DNA of 64,000 bases, taken from positions 58,168,492-58,232,491 of the forward strand of contig NC_057867.1 of assembly GCF_019393635.1 (NCBI RefSeq). Reading direction: 5' to 3'. This document shows positions 32,392-42,564 of this stretch, piece by piece. The DNA is from Dromiciops gliroides. Taxonomy: Eukaryota; Chordata; Mammalia; Microbiotheria; Microbiotheriidae. The notes beneath the pieces are model-generated. The model saw only the letters and a program-made list of their open reading frames with translations. It did no database searches and had not been told where the DNA came from. Every line of letters starts with the position of its first letter. Position 1 is the stretch's first letter. A program made the translations under genes and the position numbers.

Positions 32392-32535
32392 CAGGGGCAG
32401 CTAGGTGGTGCAGTGGATAGAGCATCGGCCCTGGAGTCAGGAGTACTTGAGTTCAAATCCAGCCTCAGACGCTTACTAGCTGTGTGACCCTGGGCAAGTC
32501 ACTTAACCCCAACTGCCTATCTAAAAAAAAAAAAA
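32392..32535 (+). mobile_element. tRNA-derived marsupial SINE, short form
   Basis: Sense copy with a poly(A) tail. Duplication aagcgacattg / aagcgacatcg at 32381-32391 and 32536-32546. Confidence 0.92.
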
Positions 32536-32546
32536 AAGCGACATCG

Positions 32547-33300
32547 TGAGACTTGGCTCCAAGATTTCCTGTGGCTTGATTTGGTTAGAGGAGACACAGG
32601 AACAGTACCCAGAGACTTCCTCTGATTCTTTGATGTGAAACTCTTTCGAGTTCTTATCACTAGTCTTAGCTCTTTAAAAATATTTCTTAAGGAAATTCGG
32701 TGCTCTCAGTTCTAAAGAAATGCTTGATGTTACTGATCATGGTGACAAAGATCCAGTCTCCTAGGCATGAGGATTTGTACCTGCATTGTCTTGGGGATGG
32801 CTCCGACCTTTGCTTCCCTCTCCTTGGCCACTTGCCCCCAAAACTTTTGCACAAGTTTTATGTGCGCACATATGTCAATGACCTGTGAGTCGGTGTTAAA
32901 AACTTCATGTTGGAGACTTAACTCGATAAGTCCTAGGAAGTTGCCTGAGACAGAGCAGCAAGGCTGACAGACATGGTAGAATTTGAACCCAGATCTTCCT
33001 GACCTTAAGTCCAGTACGGCAACATGGTCCAGCTGTGCATTGTCTTCAGTGAAAAAAAAGACATACTTACTCTGGGAAGCCCCATTGTTGCTTTTGCCTC
33101 AGGAATCATCATCTCTAATTTCCTTCCCAGGACCCTCTAGCATTGCCACATCTATATAGTAAATGACAACTAATGGAAGCTTATAGTGGGAAAAGCCTGT
33201 GCCCCATACTCCCAACAGCACTCCTTAATGGAGATGAAACAAGTACAGTAAAAGCATCTCAATCTTGAAAAGACCTGTGGGGCTCTGTGGCCCTGCTATG
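32547..33300. other. mostly unique DNA, no gene
   Basis: A short antisense MIR remnant at about 32940-33020 ('agaatttgaacccagatcttcc'). Nothing else recognised. Confidence 0.4.
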
Positions 33301-33304
33301 ACAT

Positions 33305-33500
33305 TCATAGGATCATAGAATTCATGCTACAAGGGACCTTTAAGGTTTTCGAGTCCAAACCTCATTTTACAGATGAGGAGACTGACTCTCAGAAAGGTCA
33401 AGGGACTTGCCCAGGGTCACACAGCAAGTATTTGAGGCAGGATTTGAACCCCAGTCTGCCTGACTTCAAGTTGAGTCTTCTAGCCACCATGTAACACTGC
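33305..33500 (-). repeat. MIR-type SINE, antisense
   Basis: Near-complete: 'ggacctttaaggttttcgag', 'catttnacagatgagg'-type block at 33363, 'acttgcccagggtcacacagc', 'ggatttgaaccccagtctgc'. Confidence 0.75.
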
Positions 33501-33520
33501 CCTCACCCTCTCTAGCCCAT

Positions 33521-34240
33521 CCAATTATTATGATAAATCCCTGTATACAGATAGCTGTTCATATTAGAGAGCCAATAGAGATGTTTGGAAGAACTCAGAA
33601 AGAAAACCAGTGTTTGCACATTGTAATCTTTTAGGCTGCAATTTTTATTTTATAAACTTGGATATTTTATTTTATTAAGAAAAGGAAAAGCCAAAACATT
33701 CCCCCCACCTTCAAAAAAAGGATAGAAAAGGGATTTGTACCCCTTCAGAATTAAAAATAAATCTACTGATATAGATGACTCTTCAGTGCGTTCTCCTCAG
33801 TCTTCCCAGTCAGAAGACCAGAGGAGGCCTCTGAAGAGGAACAACTAGAGCTTAAAACTCTGGTTTCAAAGGCATTTCAGCTCTGCTGAGCGCTTTGTTC
33901 TTCCTCAATTTTGTGACTCTCTTAGCCTGCCTACTTCAAGGAGCCAGGTGATGTGTAAGATGACGATGCACCTGGCTGTTCTCCTGCTTACCTTGAGTTG
34001 CTAGGCTACCACAAGTTACCTGGGCAAGCTGACCACCTCCATTTGCCATAAGCAGCCTGCATGGTTCTAGGTGTGAGGGGACGGAGAACAAGGGGGTGTC
34101 AAAGTACTTTGAACACAAAGGTTGGAATTGCATGATCAAACTGAAAAAGGGGACCTAGGCAAGCAGACCAACTGCAGTCCTACCTTGTTGAATTCATTAT
34201 CCATTTATAAGATGTCTTTTGTAACGAGTCCATGACATCA
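33521..34240. other. unique sequence, no gene seen
   Basis: No repeat or gene recognised. A 67-codon minus frame at 33936-34139 has no motif. Confidence 0.4.
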
Positions 34241-34250
34241 TAGCCAATCC

Positions 34251-34398
34251 TAATTTTTTTTTTTCGGGGCAATGAGGGTTAAGTGACTTGCCCAGGGTTA
34301 CACAGCTAGTAAGTATCAAGTGTCTGAAGTCAGAATTGAACTCAGGTCCTCCTGAATCTAGGGCTGGTGCTTTATCCACTGTGCCACCTATCTTCCCC
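34251..34398 (-). mobile_element. tRNA-derived marsupial SINE, short form
   Basis: Minus-strand copy. Short duplication ccaatcct at 34244-34251 and 34399-34406. Confidence 0.88.
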
Positions 34399-34559
34399 CC
34401 AATCCTATTTTTTGTTGTTGTTGTTGCTTGAGGTTTGAAATGTTTAGGTTTGCTGATGGTTAAGTTCATTTTTAAAAATGTTTAAAAATGAAAAAAAAGA
34501 GTTATATTACCCTCAGGTCCTGATCATATAACCCAGAAAATGAATCCCAAGCCTGAGAA

Positions 34560-34685
34560 GCATCACAGAGTAGTGGTAGACATGCTGACTTTGGGGTCAG
34601 AGGACCTTGGGTTAAATCCTAGTCCTTGTATGACTTCAGGATGCTTTACCTCTGGGGCCCTTCAGCTTCCTCATGGGCACAACAC
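34560..34685 (+). repeat. MIR-type SINE, sense, old
   Basis: Diverged: 'agtagtggtagacatgctgac', 'ggggtcagaggaccttggg', 'cttcagcttcctcatggg'. Confidence 0.5.
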
Positions 34686-34699
34686 AGGGTTTAGACTTA

Positions 34700-34995
34700 A
34701 GCAGGAGTTCTTAACCTTGTACGTGTCTTTGTTCCCTTTGGCAATCTGATGAAACCTATGGACTCCTCAGAATCATGTTTTTAAATGCATAAAATAAAAT
34801 ATGTAGAATTATGAAGGAAACCAATTATATTGAAAAGAGTCATCAAATAATTTAAAATCTTTTTATTTAAAAATTTCCTTTTATTTTAAATTATGTGTTC
34901 ATTTAAAATTAATGTGATTCTAAATTATATTATTTTTTATTTTAAAATATTTTAAAATGTTAATTAACAAAAATTTCCATTGATTAAGAACTGCT
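34700..34995. mobile_element. hAT-like MITE, opposite orientation
   Basis: Begins 'ggagttcttaaccttgtacg' and contains 'tttaaatgcataaaataaaat' and 'gaaaccaattatattgaaa'. It ends near 'ttccattgattaagaactgc'. The left end matches the inverted right end of the copy at 3338-3572. Confidence 0.65.
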
Positions 34996-35349
34996 GGGAC
35001 ATATCATCTTTTAAAGTCCTTCCTGGCTCTAACTCCCTGGTCCTCTGAGCCTAAGAAAGAGCTGGATGGGCAGACATGGCAGTATCTGAACCCAAAGTAG
35101 AACAAAACCCAAGAAATGCCAAGGCCTGGAAACCATTGATATGACAGTCAGGATGAGCATTACCAGGCTTGATGAGTAAACAGGCCTCAGGAACAGGCTG
35201 TAGAAGCTTTATACTGGACAAGCCCACAGCAGGTCAAGCCAGACACAGACTTGTTTCATTTTGTTGTGCTCAGATGTTCTTTGGCGATGTAATTGGCATA
35301 TACCTGATGCTATCCTCTGGGTTCTTCTGAAGTCCCTTCAGAGGATCAC

Positions 35350-35525
35350 ATTCTAGGATTCTAGAGCTTGAAAGAACCTTAGAGGTCATCTAGAAAGTGC
35401 AACCTCCTCACTTTAAAGACAAGGAAACTGAGGCCCACAGAGAACTAAGTGGCTGAAATGAACCTACATCTTGTGACTCAAACTAGGGCTCTTTCCCCTG
35501 CCCCAGATTATCTCTCCCCAGCTAG
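35350..35525 (-). repeat. MIR-type SINE, antisense
   Basis: 'agcttgaaagaaccttagagg', 'gacaaggaaactgaggccc', 'gtgactcaaactagggctc'. Confidence 0.65.
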
Positions 35526-36335
35526 AGAACTCTAATTCCCATAGTCAGGAGTATGACTGTTGGTTAACTTAAATCATAGCTTAACTCATTGCAGCTGGAA
35601 AGAGACCTAAGAAATTGCCCAGGCCAACCACCCCCTTAACCTAACAGATGTGGAGAGTGAACTTCATCCAGATGAAATGGTGCACCTCTAGGGCACACTG
35701 CTCATCGGTGGCAGTTAGGACTGGGTTCCTCTTGGAACCTTCAGCACTAAATCTGTCCCCAGGTCATCCTGTCTCAACTGTTCTCTCCATTCAGTAAGAT
35801 CAATCAATCAAGCTATATCCATTTAGTGCCTAGTATATGCCAGGCACTGTACTAAGCGCTAAGAAGCTTCACAATCCCCACTCAAAATTGACCCTGCTTT
35901 GGTGTGACACAAATTATGCTGTCTGGGAAAGATTCAGTGCTATTTCTTATTTCCAAATTTGGCTTTTGTTTTATTGTATATTTCACTTTTAAGACTTTAA
36001 GCTATTATGGAATTGGGGACAAGAGCTGTATTGATACAGTAAAAATGGATTTAGCAATTCTGCATTACTGGCTGGTAACTTCTCCAGTTTGCTCCCCTTT
36101 CCAGTCTCTTTTGATGAACTGTTACAGAGGACCCCAGAATATAAACATGGGCAAATAAACATTGCACAAAGAATTTGTTTTTAAAGCATTTGTCAGATGT
36201 TCTCCAACCTGCAAAGCCTGTAAGCTCAGACCCTGTTAATTATTGAACTGCTCTGGTATTCAGTACATTTGACATGAACTGAAAACTTGACAACTCCATG
36301 CATGCTTCCTTAAAATGTTAAATGCCTCAGATGGA
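35526..36335. other. mixed old repeat debris and unique DNA
   Basis: A MIR-like antisense piece at about 35575-35650 and an 'atgccaggcactgtactaagcgc' block at 35838-35862, typical of old marsupial/L2-type repeat ends. The rest is unique. No gene. Confidence 0.4.
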
Positions 36336-36355
36336 GGGTAGAAGTGGTGCACCCC

Positions 36356-36497
36356 GGGGCAGCAAGGTGGCGCAGTGGATAGAGCAATGGCCCTGGATTC
36401 AGGAGGACCCGAGTTCAAATCTGGCCTCGGACACTTGACACTTATTAGCTGTGTGACCCTGGGAAAGTCACTTAACCCCAATTGCTTCACAAAAAAA
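36356..36497 (+). mobile_element. tRNA-derived marsupial SINE, short form
   Basis: Sense copy with A tail. Duplication agaagtggtgcacccc / agaagtggtgcatccc at 36340-36355 and 36498-36513. Confidence 0.93.
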
Positions 36498-36514
36498 AGA
36501 AGTGGTGCATCCCC

Positions 36515-37195
36515 AAGACTCCTGTTTTCATGTCCCGCTAACCCATGAGAGCATATCCTAGTCTCCTCCCTCAAGTCCTGCAGCGTCCCTGCAAGCTGTC
36601 TTCTCTAGCAAAACCTGGGCTCAGGAAAAGCATTCAAAGAACTTATTGGTGCTCTGTATTTGTTTCCTTGGATATTTTTGTTTTGCCAAAGGAGGGACAA
36701 TTTAATGGTGGAAGTTCATATATTAGGACATGGGCTAAGAAGTTATTCTTCCTTTTGTTTTGAAGTGAGGGGGGCTCAAGGCAGAGGGTACCTTCACAGT
36801 GTTCTGAGATCATATCATTTGGTTGGTTACCTTCTGTTTTACCTCTGTCTTTCCCCACGAGTTGCTTACATTTATCTTAAAATTTACAGTCGATCCAAGA
36901 GGCTAGCCAATCCCAATCCAGAGCTAGGTACCATCCCCTCATGCTAGACCTTTCTTTCTTAGTTGTTTTCTTTGGCTTTCCCATCATGGGCTCAGAAAGT
37001 ATGAAAATATTTCCGTTCATTTAACATGCATCATGTTCACATTTCATTATGGGAAAAAAAAACAAAAATGTACAATCAATTTGCATAAACATTTAGATAA
37101 TTATAGCAAAAGTGAGTTCTCAGTTACTAAGGAAAAAAGGTACCTTCACCTTTCACCCCCAAGTTAAATCATTACATTGGGAGAATGGGTAGAAG
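36515..37195. other. unique sequence, no gene seen
   Basis: Several short opposed open frames with no motif. No repeat recognised. Confidence 0.4.
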
Positions 37196-37299
37196 TTAGA
37201 GAGGCTGCTGGGCTTCCTGACTCCACAACTGTTTGGTCTCAGCTCCAGGAACATTCAAGGTTGGGGCTCAAAAGAAGAAAAGAGAGCTGCCTCACAATA

Positions 37300-37480
37300 C
37301 AGCAGACTACCTTGTGAAGTAGTGAGTTCCCTGTCACTAGAGGTCTTACAGCAGAGGCTGGATGATCCCTTATAGATTCCATGAAGGAGATTCTTCTTCA
37401 AATCCAGGCTTGACTGAATGACCTTTGAAAAAGTTTGCTCTCTCACTGAAGGGGTTTGGAAGACCTGATGCTCACAACTG
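37300..37480 (+). repeat. CR1/L3-like LINE 3' end, sense
   Basis: 'gtgaagtagtgagttccctgtc', 'actagaggtcttacagcagagg', 'ctggatgatcccttatag' follow the CR1/L3 3' UTR in sense orientation. Confidence 0.65.
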
Positions 37481-37884
37481 GTAGCCATCTACACTGAGAA
37501 GCCATCTACATACCCCTGTCCTGCTTAGCCAGATATTAACGAAGCAATCTGATTGGTTGAGTCATAGAGGACTTCAGAAGGAAAAGGGACCGTAGCACAC
37601 AATGCCATTGACATAGGACTAAGGAAGAAATCAGTACTGGCAATTCTTTGTTCACTTCACACTTTCCCAAACCCCCAAACGAACCAGATGTCCTTTCCTA
37701 ATTCCTCTAATTCAGGTCAATATTTTCTGTAGTTTTTTCCCTTTCCTCCTAGTTCTACCTCCCTGCTGGAGCAGCAAAAATGAGCTGAATCATTGCCACA
37801 TGATATGACAGCTCCTCAATTTCTCAGAGGAAGCCATCAGGCTGCCTCCTCCTGCCCTTCTCCCTCCTCCAACTTAGTTCTAGT

Positions 37885-38005
37885 CCTAGGTTCTGCCACT
37901 AGCTGTGACTTTGGGCAAGTAACAGTTTCTCTGGGCCTCGGTTTCCCCATCTATAAAATGAGATTCTTGAACCAGGTAACTTCCAAGGCCCTTTCCAGCT
38001 ATAAT
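37885..38005 (+). repeat. MIR-type SINE, sense
   Basis: 'actagctgtgactttgggc', 'ctctgggcctcggtttcccc', 'ggccctttccagctataatg'. Confidence 0.65.
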
Positions 38006-38109
38006 GACTTTGTGCTAGACACTAAAAAAAGAAATAGCTCTTGCTCTCAAGAAATTTATATTCTCCCAGAAGGTACTAAAAGGACAGATGAGGAAGGAAT
38101 TACCGCCTA

Positions 38110-39060
38110 ATTGGTCTCCCTGCTTCCAGTCATTCTCTCTGATCTATTCCCTACATAGATACTAGAAAACTTTTGCTCAGGCTTAGCTCTGACCATGACA
38201 CTCCCCTGCTCCTAAATCTTCAGTGGCTCCCCATTCCCTCAAGAATAAAATACATACTCCTCAGCCTGATGCTGAAGGCCCTCCACCGTTGGTTCCTGAC
38301 AACATTTGAATCTTTTTTGATTCTATGACCCTTCATGCAGGCTCTATTTCAGCCACACTGGCCATTTGGGCTGCCTTGATGTTTTATCTCCTGCCTCCTT
38401 TCATCTCCATAGGCTATGGCTCATACCTGGAACAACTGCCCTCTTCATCTCTGCCTCTTGGAATCCTTCACCTTCTTCAAAGTGCAGTTTAGCTGCTCCC
38501 TCCTCCTCCCCAGAGTTGGTAAGTGATTTCTTCCTCTTGGAATGACTTTCTATTTCTGTATCTGTCCAGCAGGCTCAGAATGTTCTCCCTCCTCTCTCAG
38601 ACTCCAGACTTTCCAAGTCCCAGCTAAAATGCCACCTTCTTAGGGGCAGCTAGGTGGCACAGTGGATAGAGCACCTGCCCTGGAGTCAGGAGTACCTGAG
38701 TTCAAATCCAGCCTCAGACACTTAACACTTACTAGCTGTGTGACCCTGGGCAAGTCACTTAAACCCAATTGCCTCACTAAAAAAACAAAAAACAAAACCA
38801 AAAACCAAACAAACAAAATGTCACCTTCTTCAGGAAATCTTTCCAACTCCCTTTCATCTTTGTGACGTGCCTCTGAGATTTTCTCCAATTTGTCCTGTAT
38901 AGATCTTATTTGTACACAGTCATTTGCATGTTGTCTCTTCCATTATAATGTGATTCCCATGAGAACAGGGGCTTTTTTTAAACCTTTCTTTGTATCCTAA
39001 GTGTTTAGTGCAGTGGATGGCACAAAGTAGGCTCTTAATAAATATTTCCTGACTGCATGT
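38110..39060 (+). repeat. L2 LINE 3' part, sense
   Basis: Long L2 stretch: 'cttcagtggctccccattcc', 'actcctcagcctgatgctg', 'aactgccctcttcatctctg', ending 'aggctcttaataaatatttcc' at about 39045. Split by a SINE at 38642-38814. The only long L2 copy in the window. Confidence 0.75.
38642..38814 (+). mobile_element. tRNA-derived marsupial SINE, short form
   Basis: Sense copy with an (AAAAC)n tail, inserted in L2. Duplication aaaatgccaccttctt / aaaatgtcaccttctt at 38626-38641 and 38815-38830, with one mismatch. Confidence 0.93.
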
Positions 39061-39074
39061 TGCACGTTGCCTCT

Positions 39075-39200
39075 CTCAATGGAAGGTAAGTTCCTTAAGG
39101 GCAGGGACTATTTGATTTTTGCCTCTGTCTACCCAGCACGTAGCACAGTGCCTAGCATGGGAAAGGCACTTCATAACTGGCTGCTGAATAGAATATCATA
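39075..39200 (+). repeat. L2 LINE 3' terminus, second copy
   Basis: 'ttccttaagggcagggact', 'cacgtagcacagtgcctagc' and 'aggcacttcataactggctg' form a separate L2 terminus directly after the first. Confidence 0.7.
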
Positions 39201-39660
39201 ATACTGGAACTCAATGGATTTTTCTGCTGGGACTACGACTCAAGTTCTGGATGGTTTATAATAGACTACAGCATATGGTACCCATTGCTGATAGGCCGTT
39301 AATATCCTTTGGTCTCAGTAGAATGAAAATAGGATTTTAGAATATTGAATATGTCAGAGCTAGAGTAGTTTCATGCTATGTTTCAGTATATGTACAAATA
39401 TTAACATTCTGATATCTCCTTTAGCCCAAACGATTGTAATAATAAAGAATCTGTCTCAATGCCCTTGAAATGCGGGAGGTAACAAAGTGTTTTGGAGAAT
39501 GGAATAAAGGGTCTCCAATCCCCATGGGATAATTGGACATCAGTGCTGTTGGCTAGCAATGAATTATTGCTAGTGAAGGGGCCACAGTTTGGAGAGCGAT
39601 GCCTCAATCTCCTCAGCTATTTTTCTCCTTGGTTAAGTGGATAGCTCCTTAATTCTTGTT
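39201..39660. other. unique sequence, no gene seen
   Basis: No repeat or gene recognised. Confidence 0.4.
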
Positions 39661-39677
39661 CCTTAAAAGGAAATGGG

Positions 39678-39824
39678 CAGGGGGCAGCTAGGTGGTGCAG
39701 TGGATAAAGCACCGGCCCTGGATTCAGGAGGACCTGAGTTCAAATCCAGCCTCAGACACTTGACACTTACTAGCAGTGTGACCCTTGGCAAGTCACTTAA
39801 CCCGAATTTCCTCACCCCCCCAAA
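39678..39824 (+). mobile_element. tRNA-derived marsupial SINE, short form
   Basis: Sense copy. Perfect 13-bp duplication aaaaggaaatggg at 39665-39677 and 39825-39837. Confidence 0.95.
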
Positions 39825-40029
39825 AAAAGGAAATGGGGTTTGGGTAGGGATGGGATCTAATCGAGACCCAGAGGGTCCTTAGATCTGTCAGGCCCAATGC
39901 AGCTTTTCCTTTGGACCCTATTAGGACTTTAGGCCTTGTTAAGATGATGCTGAGGCTGCGTTCGAGTTTTTGTTTGCAATTTTCTTTCTATAAATTGTCT
40001 CTTTAGAGTTACATGTGGACAGGTTCATA

Positions 40030-40120
40030 AACTCTTTGTCAATAGGAGCTGTGTTTGCTTCAGTTTTGTATCTCCCACAGTGGCCAGTCTAGGCCCTTCT
40101 GCATAGTAAGTGCTCAATTA
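40030..40120 (+). repeat. L2 LINE 3' terminus
   Basis: 'ttgtcaataggagctgtgtttg', then 'catagtaagtgctcaattag'. Confidence 0.5.
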
Positions 40121-40144
40121 GTATACTAGGCTTTAGATCCCATT

Positions 40145-40395
40145 TGGGCAGAAGTTGGTGCAGTGGCTAGAAAGCAGGGCCTGGAGTCTGAAAAACTTAT
40201 CTTTGTGAGTTCAAATCTGGCCTCAGACACTAGCTGTGTGGCCCTGGGTGAGTTACTTAACTTGGTTTGCCTCAGTTTCCTCATCTGTAAAATGAGCCGG
40301 AGAAGGAAATGGCAAACTACTCCAGTACCTCTGCCAAGAAAACCCCAAATGGTGTCACAGAGAGTCAGACACAACTAAAACAAGTGAACATCAAC
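40145..40395 (+). mobile_element. marsupial SINE, long form, sense
   Basis: Complete long form: head 'tggtgcagtggctagaaagc', 'ggcctcagacactagctg', 'gagaaggaaatggcaaac', 'gagagtcagacacaac'. No clean duplication seen. Confidence 0.85.
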
Positions 40396-40459
40396 AAAAT
40401 ATCCATATATAGGTTATAGATATAAAGAAACGTATAGATATATAGACTCATATATAAAT

Positions 40460-40705
40460 ATAGTTGTTGTTTAGTGGTGTCCAACTGTACATGTCTCCAT
40501 GAACTTTTCTTGGCAAAGACACTGGAATGGCTTGCTATTTCTTTCTCCAGTGTATCCCCATTTTAGAGATCAGGAACTGAGGCAAATAGGGATTAAGTGA
40601 CTTGCCCAGGGTCACAAAGCTAAGTATCTGAGGCCATATTTGAACTCATATCTTCCTGAATCCAGGCCCAGTGCTCTATCCACTGTATCACCTAGCTGCC
40701 CTATG
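40460..40705 (-). mobile_element. marsupial SINE, long form, antisense
   Basis: Antisense long form from 'gttgttgtttagtggtgtcc' to 'tatcacctagctgcc'. With the preceding copy it makes a tail-to-tail inverted pair about 65 bp apart. Confidence 0.85.
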
Positions 40706-40712
40706 TGTATAA

Positions 40713-40747
<35 letters not shown>
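40713..40747. repeat. (CA)n microsatellite
   Basis: About seventeen CA units immediately beyond the head of the antisense long-form SINE. Confidence 0.9.
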
Positions 40748-40750
<3 letters not shown>

Positions 40751-40999
40751 GCTATCTGAATATGACTGTGCAGCTTTAAGGAATTCACTTAAACAGTGCC
40801 CCAGGCAACTCTTGAAGACTACAAATTATAGAAGTTGCTAGTCTGTATCTGTGGAGATGGCTTTCAATACAAGAAATTCCTTATATTTATAAAATTGCAG
40901 CTTTAAATCTCCTCAGAAGGGGTGGACCCCTTTATCAGAACCATGCTTTTAAATGCATAAAAAATCCCCTTTCCCACTACAAAAACAACAACAAATAAA

Positions 41000-41165
41000 G
41001 CTGACCTTTAGAGTTAGAGAGGCCCCTGGAGGTCATTCAATCTGACAGCATAATTTTGTTGATGGAGAAACTGAGGCACAGTAGAAGTTAAGCAACTTGC
41101 TCAATTTCACACACTTAGGAGATAGTGGACCCAGTACCCAAACCTAAGTGTTCTAACTTGAAGAT
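41000..41165 (-). repeat. MIR-type SINE, antisense
   Basis: 'tagagttagagaggcccctgg', 'gatggagaaactgaggcac', 'aagcaacttgctcaatttcac'. Confidence 0.6.
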
Positions 41166-41199
41166 TCATCCTGGCACATAAACAACTTCACTTTTCTCT

Positions 41200-41455
41200 T
41201 ATAATAGCTAATAGCTAAAATTTACATACCACCTACTGTGTGCCAGGCACCAAGTTGAGCACTTTGCAATTTTTATCTCATCTGATTTTCACAACACTGG
41301 AAGGTAGGTGCTATTATTACCCCTATTTTATAGATGAGGAAACTGAGGCAATTAGCAGTTAAGTGACTTGCCCAGGATCACACAGCTAGGAAGTGTCTGA
41401 AGCTGGATTTGAACTTGGGTCTTCTGGACGCCAGGCCAGTTACCTACTGCCCCTG
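41200..41455 (-). repeat. MIR-like SINE, antisense
   Basis: Well-preserved: 'gtgtgccaggcaccaagttg', 'attttatagatgaggaaactg', 'gacttgcccaggatcacac', 'ggatttgaacttgggtc'. Confidence 0.8.
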
Positions 41456-41566
41456 TCTTATACCTGGCAATAACCAACTTCTGGTCAATAGTCATTATTC
41501 TAGGAAGCAAAGGTAGGGTAAAGGGAAGAACTAAATAGAATAAGGATAATCTCTATCTGGGGTTCT

Positions 41567-41640
41567 TATCCTTTATTGTGTTCTGGACCCCTCTCACAGT
41601 ATGGTAAAACCTATGAAGCCCTTCTAAGAAACGGTGGGTC
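41567..41640. mobile_element. hAT-like MITE end fragment
   Basis: 'ggggttcttatcctttattg', 'tctggacccctctcacag', 'cctatgaagcccttctaag' match the family end at 34700. Confidence 0.5.
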
Positions 41641-41659
41641 AGGCATGGGTTGGCCTAGG

Positions 41660-42430
41660 AGGCCTCCCTCCGAGGTGCTTTATAATTTCGAGGTTCTCTT
41701 GTTCTGGCACGCCTAATGGCAGGCCTCCCAGCGCAGGAACACAACAACCTCGTCTCCTCCTTTAACTCTTCTCCTTCTCAGTTCCTTCAGCTACTCCCAA
41801 CAGGGCCCGCTCTGGAGTTTCCTCACCACCCTGGCCCTCTCCCCTCCCGCCCTCCTCCAGTTTCTCAATGTCCTCCCTAAACCGGGGCTCACCAGACTCT
41901 CCGAGTAGTCTGCCTATGGCAGAGTACCTCAAGATTCGCGCCTTTTGTCCCGAAACGACTTCGTTTATGAAGACCGTCGGCCTTCGTGTGAGGAAAAGCC
42001 ATTCCGTCTCCTACCTGGCTCCTATGCTCCTTCGCACGTCCTGTCCCGCAGGCCTCAGGGGCCTTCCTCCGCCTCAGGGATCCCTGGCTCCCTTCAGGAA
42101 TCAGCGCGCCTCAACGACTCTTCTTCGTCTCCACACGCCCCTCCCCCCACCTCCACCTCAGCCCCAGTCCAGTCATTGGTTATCCCCACTCCATTCTGAA
42201 ATGACTGAATTTACTTAGAGATAGTGGGGGACAGAAGGACCTGGCGCTCTTGGACGTGACTGAACAGCAACTAAATGCGGGCTAGAGAATGGCCAGTGAG
42301 GGCCTAGTCCTCTGAGCATGCGCAAGGGGCTCTGCCTGCTGCCAGACCACCTGAGGGCTCGTGGAACCTGCTTACTGAAATCCAGGCTGTGTAATAGAAG
42401 TACCCCAGGTGTGAGCCCAGGGACCCGGCC
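41660..42430. promoter_or_regulatory. CpG-rich island, probable promoter
   Basis: I count about 22 CpG dinucleotides between 41800 and 42140, and about ten more on either side, in a window otherwise nearly CpG-free outside SINEs. Motifs seen: GC/KLF-type CACGCCCCTCCCCCC near 42133-42148, a CCAAT box on the minus strand (ATTGG 42175-42179), and an NRF1-like GAGCATGCGCA at 42314-42324. No TE explains the block. Transcript direction is undecided. Donor-like sites exist on the minus strand (CTG|GTGAGC near 41890, TCA|GTAAGC near 42371) and on plus (CAG|GTGTGA near 42408). Confidence 0.6.
41868..42218 (+). CDS. uncertain 116-codon open frame in the CpG island
   Basis: Plus-strand open frame MSSLNRGSPDSPSSLP..., rich in S, P, L and R, overlapped by another plus frame at 41945-42199. 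Composition is what GC-rich, CT-skewed DNA gives by chance. The two overlapping frames make neither persuasive. It could be a 5' UTR or first-exon leader. No homology recognised. Confidence 0.12.
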   Translation: MSSLNRGSPDSPSSLPMAEYLKIRAFCPETTSFMKTVGLRVRKSHSVSYLAPMLLRTSCPAGLRGLPPPQGSLAPFRNQRASTTLLRLHTPLPPPPPQPQSSHWLSPLHSEMTEFT

Positions 42431-42444
42431 CTTACTGGCCAGAC

Positions 42445-42560
42445 CCCATTGCTTTTCTCTCACTTAGTGGAGTGTGGGCCTCTTGAGGGCAGGAAGTGCT
42501 TTATTTCCCTTTCTACCCAGATCACCCATCAGGTAATAATAGGTGATTAAAAAGTGCTCG
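42445..42560 (+). repeat. L2 LINE 3' terminus
   Basis: 'cctcttgagggcaggaagtgc', 'taataataggtgattaaaaa'. Confidence 0.45.
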
Positions 42561-42564
42561 CAAG

